A DNA stretch of 12,207 bases from Candidatus Pacearchaeota archaeon CG10_big_fil_rev_8_21_14_0_10_32_14 (lineage in GTDB: Archaea; Nanobdellota; Nanobdellia; Pacearchaeales; GW2011-AR1). The notes under the pieces are model-generated. The model had not been told where the DNA came from. It worked only from the letters and a program-made list of their open reading frames with translations, and searched no databases. Shown piece after piece: positions 7,001-12,207 of the stretch (its first letter is position 1; each line of letters opens with the position of its first letter). Position numbers and translations under genes: made by a program. Location of the stretch: positions 1-12,207 of the forward strand of contig PFCY01000019.1 of NCBI GenBank assembly GCA_002763085.1, written 5' to 3'.

Positions 7001-8618
7001 AGCATCACGTGAACAACTTCCAATTTGTCAATCAAAGGGAAATACAATTCCATTAGGCGGATTATTTGATTTTACAAATGCTCAAGGATGCGGATGTGAT
7101 ACTGCCGGAATGTTTGTTTTTAAGGATTCAAGTAATAATCAAATAACATATAATAGTTTTAAGTATGGGGGAGATGGATTTTTCCTTACGGGATCTGGCG
7201 GTGGGGGAGATACTCCATCATATGACTTACCTAATTATAATTATATTGCTTATAATGATGGATCTTATTCTCCTGCAAACGCATTTGAGTCAACGCATGG
7301 TGTTGGAAATTATTATTATAAAAATAATGCTTCAAACAGCGGTCATGGATTTTGGGTTGGACTAAGTATAAATCAAACTTTAATACAAAATGAAATTATT
7401 GGTAATTCTATTGTTGGAATTGATGGACCTGGAATAAGCCAGATTATTCGAGGAAATATAATTGAAAATAATAGTTATAGAGGAATAGCACTTTGGACAG
7501 ATCAAACTGGAATGAGTGATAATAGAGAATGGGTAAAGGCCAGATCGCATGTTATAATCAATAATAAAATTATTCATAATGGATTAACGCCTGGCGGATC
7601 TGGAGCAGGAATTGAAATTATTAATACATCCGGATCAAATATTTCTTACAACTATTTATTTGAGAATGGTGTTGGAATTATCGTTAATTCTAATTGGCAA
7701 GTGGATTATGATTATAATATCACTTTTAATGAGATAATTGATTCTAGGAGTTCATCTTCGGGTATAAAATTTATTTCTGCAATGAATCATGGCGTCATAA
7801 ATGCAGAAAGCAATTGGTGGGGAACCGTTGATAGAAATTCTATAAGTGCGTCTATCATCAGAAGAGGTATAGGAGAAGTTGATTTTGAACCTTTCTTGGA
7901 AAGATCACTAGATTTACAAAATGTCTGTCAACCTCTTCTTGAAAATGGCGCACATGAAGATAAAATAGATATTATTGTAGTCGGAGATAGGTTTAATGAT
8001 GTAAATGATTTAAGGAAAAATTATGCTCCAATCTGTACTGGGGTGAAAGAACCGACTGGTGGAGATAGTAAAGGTATTTTAGGATATTATCCTTTTAATG
8101 AAAATAAAGATAAATTCAATGTCTATTTTTTGAGAGAAGTAAATGATTTCCATTTTTCGTATGATTGTAGTTATTTATCGAGGGTTAAACAATATGTTTT
8201 GACAAAGTGTCCTTATATAGATCAAATTGTTGTTATAGCTGATGGGAATTTTAATGGGGGATTTTCATGTGGAAAAGATAGTTTAGGACGAGGAGAATTT
8301 GTCGTAGGAAAATCAAGGGTGGATGAGGGAGGCGGTGTTTGTGCTCATGAATTTGGCCATGCTTTTGGAATGTTATGTGATGAATATAATAGTGGTCAGA
8401 CATCTCAGGTTACTCCATCATGTCCTAATTGCGACTCAGATACTTCCTGTTCTAAATGGAGTGGTATCGAGGGAACGGGTTGTTATCCTATTTGTTATAA
8501 TACTAATTGGTATAGATCAACTCAAACGAGTGTGATGGGTGAATGGGCAAATAACAACGAAGTGTATGGAAGAGTAAGTGAAGATTCATTAATTAAATCG
8601 TTATCGGGATATAATTAA
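4047..8618 (+). CDS. giant secreted LamG / Cys-repeat / beta-helix protein with M64-type zinc peptidase domain
   Basis: The product is 1523 residues. A signal peptide (about 1-25, cleavage near VSASVLG) is followed by a LamG/concanavalin-like domain at about 45-251 (GLIAYYPFDD at 47-56, ending GTIDEVKIYNKKLS), usually a glycan or protein binder. Two 4-Cys repeats follow (Cys262/295/321/346 and Cys353/387/415/439). Then come three C-x6-C repeats (Cys451-458, 541-548, 655-662, each closed by a Cys at 539, 620 and 740). EB/Dickkopf-like modules start at Cys626 and Cys743. A right-handed beta-helix (about 769-1290) has NosD-like rungs such as VVVKNCDISGLTYGIYIKNS and the typical late NWWGT at 1256-1260. 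The C-terminal domain (about 1300-1523) opens with DIIVVGDRFND and contains HEFGH (1434-1438) and DEY (1445-1447), the arrangement of M64 (IgA-peptidase-like) metallopeptidases, so the enzyme looks active. There is no C-terminal membrane helix. The substrate is unknown. TATA spacing supports the start. Confidence 0.85.
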   Translation: MKKGVNFILVIGLILFLSFSLVSASVLGDILGKIFRNNKSNLSPDDGLIAYYPFDDETAGDKSGNNYNGVLRNGVKFDEGKIGKGAQFDGTDDFIRVDGVKMNSGDFSISFWIKPGFDSKSAPSRGEILWLGDSNSANNPNYYALLHHESGLSAFLVDTDNGNYWANKQVEFLSNNPNWIHFVGVFDSSGGAIYFYVNGVEVDKKDVSDNDIDGKGILWIGKVYSSYFKGTIDEVKIYNKKLSMTEINEIYTPSVDKPLYDCIVKDNAGNIIFRANNDEFLFDVGKGYSDSHILCYRSSWLESGPTHDYPFIDLSNVINVCTNQGEWYTDREEGLWKRGDYSSASCGQTIDGCEVRYNGIILYKAKNNELMQVLKADSGYTENKILCFDNVWWEAVPLNPNWREFIKNENVVQSCTQVGDWHINGDSDIWNKGSLPSSCLSHPPIIPVFSCNELDLNCDADHKVDKSDLEILNKISYFSNRENSLSSLLLNGESIDSNFNSVLSDCNNLKNFISKNVDSNIEYFSLDYQSDIKEKLKSCYCLNYDYKCDKEVNSEDIVFFYSYFQVPITQEEVNNVRSTDLSNNCPESPMANYLQRIIDSGRSSISFAGLRDSINQISSCLEGNYCSSNEDCITSNQVCLENRCVKLEDVNTLDCPNVNFNCNLKSDRDDLNPINNVFLRMSEDPSLNLDNSLIDVYSDQCLVLGNYLQKVRIGEIQNDNPDPSLTQDIITKVRDKISLCSPCSEDLECPQDYICSNEKCVPALTSNVDDYVVTENIDLSRSQLRSETSSNEYTLSDNNLNGAFIIGGDDIIFDCNGATLVGNLQYEDSASDFYKPKGIGIYIDGRKNVVVKNCDISGLTYGIYIKNSKNVIIENNNIHDNMRDLRGGFLGPRIVPLRINPGSMHYYNQYGGGIYIEDSLEIEILNNKLMRSQSGIMMIGVNSSKIYDNDASFNTGWGIYMSQSNFNEISRNKMDYVDKICPGHEASREQLPICQSKGNTIPLGGLFDFTNAQGCGCDTAGMFVFKDSSNNQITYNSFKYGGDGFFLTGSGGGGDTPSYDLPNYNYIAYNDGSYSPANAFESTHGVGNYYYKNNASNSGHGFWVGLSINQTLIQNEIIGNSIVGIDGPGISQIIRGNIIENNSYRGIALWTDQTGMSDNREWVKARSHVIINNKIIHNGLTPGGSGAGIEIINTSGSNISYNYLFENGVGIIVNSNWQVDYDYNITFNEIIDSRSSSSGIKFISAMNHGVINAESNWWGTVDRNSISASIIRRGIGEVDFEPFLERSLDLQNVCQPLLENGAHEDKIDIIVVGDRFNDVNDLRKNYAPICTGVKEPTGGDSKGILGYYPFNENKDKFNVYFLREVNDFHFSYDCSYLSRVKQYVLTKCPYIDQIVVIADGNFNGGFSCGKDSLGRGEFVVGKSRVDEGGGVCAHEFGHAFGMLCDEYNSGQTSQVTPSCPNCDSDTSCSKWSGIEGTGCYPICYNTNWYRSTQTSVMGEWANNNEVYGRVSEDSLIKSLSGYN

Positions 8619-8619
8619 A

Positions 8620-9252
8620 ATGAAAAAGGAAGTTATCGTTTTGTGTGCCTTAATTTTAACATTTTTTTTGATAGGATTTGCTATTTCTGAAACAAATAAA
8701 TTTTATACATTTAATCTACATTATTCTGATGGTAAATTTTTGAAAAATAGTATTGAGATAAATGAAGGGAATGTCAATAGTCAAACAAATCAGAATGGAT
8801 CATATAAACTTATAGTTGTATCAACTACAATAGTGCTTCAAAGTTATTATTTTGATGTTCCGAGCAACATCTTTATTGATGATTTTACAAGTCCGAGAAG
8901 CACTGGAAGTACTAAATCAGTAAGTGATGTGGATATCATACTCACTTCAGATTATTTTCCTGATGCTGTAAGGATCATCATACTAAACGCATCGACGGAT
9001 CAGTCAATTTATAAATTAAATTTAGGAAATTTTGGTGATCACTGTGGAAATTTAAAATGCGATTCAGGTGAAACTGCTCTTAGCTGTGAAGAGGATTGCC
9101 TCTTGGATACAACAAATGATGCAGATGACGATTCTCCTAATAATAACTTTAACGGAGAATTATTTATTAAAGACAATTATTTTTATATCATTTTAGTTTT
9201 AATCATCTTGATTATAGTAATCTTAGTCGGTATAAATAAACTGAGAAAATGA
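8620..9252 (+). CDS. signal-peptide, Cys-motif, C-terminally membrane-anchored surface protein
   Basis: The ATG lies one base after the stop of the M64 peptidase gene and has no promoter or Shine-Dalgarno motif of its own, so co-transcription and coupled translation are likely. The 210-residue product has a signal peptide (about 1-23), a beta-rich Ig-like region (about 27-137) and a compact Cys motif at 142-160 (C142, C147, C156, C160). That motif is the CGNxxCxxGEtxxSCxxDC type, common in surface proteins of DPANN archaea and often next to proteases. An acidic Asp/Asn linker follows, then one C-terminal membrane helix (about 187-205) with a basic tail. This predicts an outward-facing, anchored protein. 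A role as membrane anchor or partner of the peptidase is inferred only from gene order. The exact function is unknown. Confidence 0.75.
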   Translation: MKKEVIVLCALILTFFLIGFAISETNKFYTFNLHYSDGKFLKNSIEINEGNVNSQTNQNGSYKLIVVSTTIVLQSYYFDVPSNIFIDDFTSPRSTGSTKSVSDVDIILTSDYFPDAVRIIILNASTDQSIYKLNLGNFGDHCGNLKCDSGETALSCEEDCLLDTTNDADDDSPNNNFNGELFIKDNYFYIILVLIILIIVILVGINKLRK

Positions 9253-9334
9253 GTTTCTTTAACGGTATAATAGTTATCATGTAAGTGAAGATTTTTTGTG
9301 ATCATTTGGTAACAGGGTAATGGCTATACCCCAA

Positions 9335-9342
9335 ACTTTATT
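9335..9342 (+). promoter_or_regulatory. TATA-like box for the DHH phosphoesterase gene
   Basis: ACTTTATT is centred about 28 bases before the ATG at 9367, again predicting a nearly leaderless transcript. The separate promoter and the 114-base gap suggest that the gene is not part of the peptidase operon. Confidence 0.4.
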
Positions 9343-9366
9343 AATCCAAATTTTACTACTTCTTTC

Positions 9367-10425
9367 ATGTTAACACCAAAGCAAATAAAGGAAATAAGAG
9401 AACACTTAGACAGGGCTGGAAATCCGATTTTCTTTTTTGATAATGATCCCGATGGGCTATGCAGTTTTTTGCTTCTTCAAAGATATGTTGAAAAAGGCAA
9501 GGGAGTCCCTATAAAATCTTTTCCGGAAATGGACGTTTCGTATTATAGAAAGGTAGAAGAGCTTAATGCTGATTATATTTTTATTTTAGATAAGCCGCTT
9601 GTATCAAAAGCTTTTTTAGAAGAAGCTCACGCGCACAATCTTCCAATTGTTTGGATAGATCATCATGAAGTTCAAGCTGAAATTCCAGATTATGTCCATT
9701 ATTACAATCCTATTAAAAAAGAAAAGACAGTCCCTATTTCAAATCCTCCAGTGACTTATTTATGTTATCAAGTCATATCTGAAGAAAGAAAAAGAAATGA
9801 TCTATGGATTGCAATTATTGGGTGCGTGGCGGATAAATTTATTCCGGATTTTTACAAAGATTTTGAGGAGAAATTTCCTGATTTGAGCATAAGCACTGAT
9901 GATGCATTTGATATTTATTATGGTTCAAGAATTGGGAAGATTGCGCGAATTATCAGTTTTGCGCTTAAGGATAGAACGACGAATGTAATAACAATGATTA
10001 AATTTTTAATAGTTGTGAAAACTCCGTACGAAGTTTTAGAAGAATCTTCAAGAAATTTTACAATGCATTCTAGGTATAAACAAATAGATAAAAAGTATCA
10101 AAAGCTATTGCAAAAATCGGATGAGATCGCTAAGAGTTCAAAGAATCTTTTGTTTTTCCAATATGGTGGAGATTTGAGTATAAGTTCTGATTTGGCAAAT
10201 GAATTAAGCTTTCGGTATAAGGGAAAAATTATTGTTGTCGTTTATATAACTGGAATAAAGGCTAACATTTCTGCGAGAGGAAAAAATGTTAAGGAGTCAG
10301 TATTAAAATCAATTTCTGGACTTGAAAATGCTTCTGGTGGTGGACACGACGATGCTGTCGGCGCTCAGATCAAGATCGAAGATATTGAAAAATTTAGAGA
10401 GAGTTTGAGTAAACTGGTTGGGTGA
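9367..10425 (+). CDS. DHH/DHHA1-family phosphoesterase (RecJ/NrnA-like)
   Basis: This 352-residue cytoplasmic enzyme has all the expected DHH signatures. Motif I is DNDPDG at 25-30 (usual form DxDADG). Motif II is ILDKP with Asp75. The name-giving motif III is DHH at 98-100 (VWIDHHE), and motif IV is CVADKF with Asp156. The C-terminal DHHA1 domain ends with the substrate-binding SGGGHDDAVG at 323-332. These residues bind two divalent metal ions and the phosphodiester backbone in DHH enzymes, so the protein should be catalytically competent. Family members degrade single-stranded DNA, short oligoribonucleotides or cyclic dinucleotides. Length and architecture fit the archaeal RecJ-like/NrnA-like group, but the substrate cannot be fixed from sequence alone. 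No Shine-Dalgarno motif precedes the ATG. Confidence 0.85.
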   Translation: MLTPKQIKEIREHLDRAGNPIFFFDNDPDGLCSFLLLQRYVEKGKGVPIKSFPEMDVSYYRKVEELNADYIFILDKPLVSKAFLEEAHAHNLPIVWIDHHEVQAEIPDYVHYYNPIKKEKTVPISNPPVTYLCYQVISEERKRNDLWIAIIGCVADKFIPDFYKDFEEKFPDLSISTDDAFDIYYGSRIGKIARIISFALKDRTTNVITMIKFLIVVKTPYEVLEESSRNFTMHSRYKQIDKKYQKLLQKSDEIAKSSKNLLFFQYGGDLSISSDLANELSFRYKGKIIVVVYITGIKANISARGKNVKESVLKSISGLENASGGGHDDAVGAQIKIEDIEKFRESLSKLVG

Positions 10426-10440
10426 AAATTGATCTAAAGC

Positions 10441-10455
10441 TTTTTTTCTATTTTT
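10441..10455 (+). terminator. T-tract after the DHH gene
   Basis: Seven T residues, a short CTA break and five more T residues begin 15 bases after the stop codon. Oligo-T tracts on the coding strand are the usual intrinsic termination signal in archaea. Copy B of the inverted-repeat element starts immediately afterwards. Confidence 0.5.
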
Positions 10456-10534
10456 CGCGATTTCGATTCCCACCATCTACCCTCGCGACTTCGCCCACCA
10501 ACCTCACCTTATCCCTTACCACGAAATCGCTCGC
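10455..10534. repeat. intergenic inverted-repeat element, copy B
   Basis: The element opens with TCGCGATTTCG (10455-10465) and has the exact inverted match CGAAATCGC at 10522-10530, with another copy at 10566-10574. Bases 10482-10534 align with copy A (3524-3575) with about four substitutions and one indel. The loop is strongly C-rich on the + strand. Like copy A, it lies just downstream of a stop codon. Confidence 0.65.
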
Positions 10535-10633
10535 CCCCGCCCAGCCCAGTGAATGTTTGAATAAACGAAATCGCTCCATTTTGGAATCATCCTTAAATTT
10601 TAATAACGATCTATTTATATTAAATTCCTAGGT

Positions 10634-10643
10634 AATTTAAATA
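10634..10643 (+). promoter_or_regulatory. TATA-like box with paired ATTTAAAT palindromes
   Basis: AATTTAAATA is centred about 26 bases before the ATG at 10665, so the transcript is predicted to be leaderless. The 8-bp palindrome ATTTAAAT occurs at 10635-10642 and again at 10653-10660, 18 bases apart. This could be chance in A/T-rich DNA or a dimer binding site overlapping the promoter. Confidence 0.4.
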
Positions 10644-10664
10644 GCTTAAATCATTTAAATTTCT

Positions 10665-11468
10665 ATGGAAGAATCAAGTAATCTAACAAACTTCTTTGTG
10701 TGGACTTTATCAATCCTCATCGTGTTAAATCTGGTACCTTATTTTAGTTCTTTATTCTCAGATTGTAAGAGTATCAGAATGATAGGTTCTCTTATGTTTG
10801 GCAGACCTGTTTGTCTTACTCAAACTATTTATCATGACTTCAATCAAGATTCATCACAAAATCAAAATAATATTCAGGGAAATATAATTAAAGATTACTC
10901 GGACTCTACAAGCAACAAAGAAGTAAAAAAAGAAAATCAGTTTAATAATTTAAATGAAGAGGTTCAGTTTAATCGGGAGATATTTAATCTAATTAAATCT
11001 CAAGGAAAACTTGTTTCAGAGGAATATAGTTATTGCATTAATTTTATTAGAGCCAAAACAATCAAAGTTAATGAAGTAAGAGATCAAAGCACATTATATC
11101 AATTTGATGGAGATGTAAAAAATTGTCTAAATGAATATCTCTTAAGAGCAAAAACTTTCACTCAATTAATTCAAGAAAATCCCAAACAGTTGACCCCAGA
11201 GTTTAAAGAGAAAATTCAATCGCAGATATTAACTCAAATAACTAACTTAAAACTATTGTCTAATAATTATATAAAATTGAGTAGCAATAGACATTATTAT
11301 ATCCATCAAATGTATCAAGTTAGTTCATTAATAGATTTAGGAAAAATAATTGGAGAAACTGCAGGTACAATTGCATCTGAAGACCCCGAAGGGACTATTG
11401 ATTCACTTTCGTCTCTTTATGATTGGTGGTATTATAACGGAGGAGTTATAGATACTGGTTGGGAATAG
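10665..11468 (+). CDS. N-terminally membrane-anchored helical protein of unknown function
   Basis: The 267-residue product has one N-terminal hydrophobic segment (about residues 10-31, FFVWTLSILIVLNLVPYFSSLF). Cys34, FGR at 45-47 and Cys50 follow, then a polar Asn/Gln/Ser-rich linker (about 55-105). The rest is largely alpha-helical (about 106-245), rich in Lys, Gln and Leu with two more Cys, and ends in a short aromatic tail (YDWWYYNGG). No known domain or catalytic motif is visible. The body probably sits outside the membrane or along it, but topology is uncertain because the N-terminal flank is acidic. The segment after the helix resembles the tail of the 57-residue ORF at 3650-3823. It is a real gene by length, position and a well-spaced TATA box; its function is unknown. 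Confidence 0.7.
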   Translation: MEESSNLTNFFVWTLSILIVLNLVPYFSSLFSDCKSIRMIGSLMFGRPVCLTQTIYHDFNQDSSQNQNNIQGNIIKDYSDSTSNKEVKKENQFNNLNEEVQFNREIFNLIKSQGKLVSEEYSYCINFIRAKTIKVNEVRDQSTLYQFDGDVKNCLNEYLLRAKTFTQLIQENPKQLTPEFKEKIQSQILTQITNLKLLSNNYIKLSSNRHYYIHQMYQVSSLIDLGKIIGETAGTIASEDPEGTIDSLSSLYDWWYYNGGVIDTGWE

Positions 11469-11572
11469 TAATGTTTTTAAAATTTCTAATAATGTCTTGA
11501 CTTTGAAAGGTTTATCTCAACTATATACTTCAAAACAGAAAACTATTAAAACTTCAGACATCACAATATATT

Positions 11573-11665
11573 ATGGAAACTGGACATTGCTTAAAGTGGA
11601 ATGTGAATTTTACTAGATGCGCATGTGGTCCGGTTTACATGACAATTAAATTTTCCTGCATGTAA
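11573..11665 (+). CDS. possible 30-residue Cys-rich mini-ORF
   Basis: The ORF starts at the ATG at 11573 and encodes 30 residues with Cys6, Cys16, Cys18 and Cys29, including RCACG. A CTATTAAA sequence about 26 bases upstream (11543-11550) could serve as TATA. The Cys spacing hints at a metal-binding remnant, such as a truncated zinc ribbon, but the ORF is short enough to arise by chance. It overlaps the left arm of a 9-bp inverted repeat (11649-11657 with 11694-11702). Confidence 0.2.
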   Translation: METGHCLKWNVNFTRCACGPVYMTIKFSCM

Positions 11666-11702
11666 ATCAAGTTCATCTCGAGCTTCTTCGCATAGGAAAA
11701 TT
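11649..11702. repeat. 9-bp inverted repeat
   Basis: AATTTTCCT (11649-11657) and AGGAAAATT (11694-11702) are exact inverted copies separated by 36 bases. The element overlaps the end of the Cys-rich mini-ORF and could close a stem at its 3' end. Its role is unknown. Confidence 0.3.
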
Positions 11703-11753
11703 AAGGTTTTGAGGCGAGAGAATTCTTGATTAATGTTGTGAATTATGTGAGTG

Positions 11754-11772
11754 TTTGAAAAAACATTTCAAA
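11754..11772 (+). promoter_or_regulatory. hairpin abutting the coiled-coil miniprotein start
   Basis: TTTGAAA (11754-11760) pairs with TTTCAAA (11766-11772) around an AAACA loop. The structure ends just before the ATG at 11774. If transcribed, it could influence translation initiation; it may also be a chance A/T-rich palindrome. Confidence 0.3.
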
Positions 11773-11773
11773 A

Positions 11774-11902
11774 ATGAAAACAGATAAAATGGAAAAAATG
11801 AAGGCAGAACTCAATAATGAGAAGAAGCTTGTAGAAAAAGAGCTATCTTTACTTTATGAGATGACGTTGAGACTTGAAAACGAACTTTATAGTTTGAATT
11901 AG
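11774..11902 (+). CDS. 42-residue coiled-coil miniprotein
   Basis: An ATG at 11774 opens a 42-residue ORF ending in TAG at 11902. The product (MKTDKMEKMKAELNN...) has no Pro or Gly, is rich in Glu, Lys and Leu, and fits one amphipathic helix or short coiled coil with a heptad-like Leu pattern (KLVEKELSLLYEMTLRLENEL). That composition is unlikely for random A/T-rich sequence, so a real small gene is plausible. A 7-bp hairpin, TTTGAAA/TTTCAAA (11754-11772), ends one base before the ATG, where it could mask the start. No clear TATA box stands at the usual spacing. The function is unknown. Confidence 0.45.
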   Translation: MKTDKMEKMKAELNNEKKLVEKELSLLYEMTLRLENELYSLN

Positions 11903-11994
11903 AATTTTATTTGAAAAGGGAACGTAATGGATATTATGCAATATGTCTGAATTTTTTGTTTAAGATTATCTACTCAATTATTTTCTTTGAAAAA

Positions 11995-12010
11995 TCGCGA
12001 TTTCGAAATC
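11995..12010. repeat. inverted-repeat element core, copy C
   Basis: TCGCGATTTCGAAATC contains the element core GCGATTTCG and, within it, a perfect 12-bp palindrome GATTTCGAAATC (11999-12010). It shares the same words as copies A and B but lacks the long C-rich loop. Confidence 0.45.
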
Positions 12011-12040
12011 TGTAACCTATAAACTTCGCAAATTCGTTGA

Positions 12041-12101
12041 AGCCACCCCCTAATCTGGGAGGAGCCTCTACCTTAGAGGTTGAGGGGAGGGAGGAGGGAA
12101 A
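12041..12101. other. G/C-rich structured stretch with purine tract
   Basis: CCTCTA (12065-12070) and TAGAGG (12074-12079) form a 6-bp hairpin with a 3-base loop. An outer stem can pair 12047-12051 with 12083-12087. The tract at 12082-12098 has four closely spaced G-runs (GGGG, GGG, GG, GGG), so it could fold into a G-quadruplex. Nothing coding is visible here. It may be a small RNA or a 3'-end structure. Beyond the mini-ORF at 11774-11902, the stretch to 12207 holds only this block and repeat copies C and D. Confidence 0.35.
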
Positions 12102-12142
12102 GAAAAACTGATTAATATTTTGCTGTTAGAGCTCACTACAAC

Positions 12143-12155
12143 TTTTTTATTTTTT
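12143..12155 (+). terminator. T-tract before element copy D
   Basis: Six T residues, an A and six more T residues run directly into the element core CTCGCGATTTC, the same T-tract-then-element order seen at 10441-10465. It is a plausible archaeal oligo-T terminator for a transcript from the left. Confidence 0.4.
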
Positions 12156-12207
12156 CTCGCGATTTCAAAATCCGTCCTCCATCCCCCACCCAACCCGCCC
12201 GGATGGA
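12156..12207. repeat. inverted-repeat element, copy D (cut by window end)
   Basis: CTCGCGATTTC (12156-12166) is followed by a C-rich run to the end of the window, like the opening of copy B. The right half with CGAAATCGC is not seen and may lie outside the window. Confidence 0.45.

Noticed and set aside
7380..7577. Minus-strand frame inside the peptidase gene (also 1282-1533 inside the propeller gene)
   Set aside because: Both lie opposite strongly supported coding sequence and have no promoter or recognisable domain.
9100..9252. Archaeosortase-type (PGF/PEF-CTERM) sorting signal at the C-terminus of the 210-residue protein
   Set aside because: A membrane helix and basic tail are present but no PGF- or PEF-like motif precedes them; a plain membrane anchor is simpler.
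10422..10631. 69-residue frame overlapping the DHH stop codon
   Set aside because: It runs through the T-tract and repeat copy B and its Ser/Pro/Thr-rich product reflects the C-rich DNA.

Overview
The window looks like a piece of an AT-rich archaeal genome, most likely a DPANN-type lineage such as Woesearchaeota or Pacearchaeota. That placement is inference. It rests on A/T-rich TATA-like boxes about 26 bases before several start codons with no Shine-Dalgarno motif (leaderless archaeal style), on a membrane-tethered winged-helix regulator, on a COG4880-type secreted beta-propeller protein, on Cys-rich archaeal surface proteins and on a single-domain-pair DHH/DHHA1 phosphoesterase. No rRNA, tRNA, CRISPR array, transposase or phage gene was recognised. 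All credible genes are on the + strand.

Layout. 1-326 is non-coding. Its first ~145 bases hold a GC-rich set of nested and adjacent stem-loops that resembles a structured RNA of unknown class. 327-2675 is a membrane-anchored, extracytoplasmic beta-propeller protein, followed at 2857-3492 by a small winged-helix regulator with two C-terminal membrane segments. 3493-4046 carries an inverted-repeat element, a strong hairpin and a 57-residue membrane miniprotein (3650-3823). 4047-8618 encodes a 1523-residue secreted multidomain protein: signal peptide, LamG domain, two 4-Cys repeats, three C-x6-C repeats, two small EB/Dickkopf-like Cys modules, a long right-handed beta-helix and a C-terminal M64-type zinc peptidase domain with an intact HEFGH motif. 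One base later, 8620-9252 encodes a signal-peptide-bearing, Cys-motif, C-terminally membrane-anchored companion. 9367-10425 is a cytoplasmic DHH-family phosphoesterase with its motifs intact. 10665-11468 is an unrecognised N-terminally anchored helical protein. 11469-12207 holds two tiny ORFs (one a plausible 42-residue coiled coil), a G-rich structured stretch and further copies of the inverted-repeat element.

How it fits together. Apart from the DHH enzyme, the genes concern the cell surface. The propeller and the membrane regulator may form a surface-protein/regulator pair. The giant peptidase and its anchored neighbour are almost certainly co-transcribed and may form a surface complex. 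The most distinctive non-gene signal is a family of intergenic elements built around the words GCGATTTCG / CGAAATCGC with C-rich loops. Two copies lie just after a stop codon, two directly follow a T-tract, and related GAAATCC/GGATTTC hairpins lie between genes.
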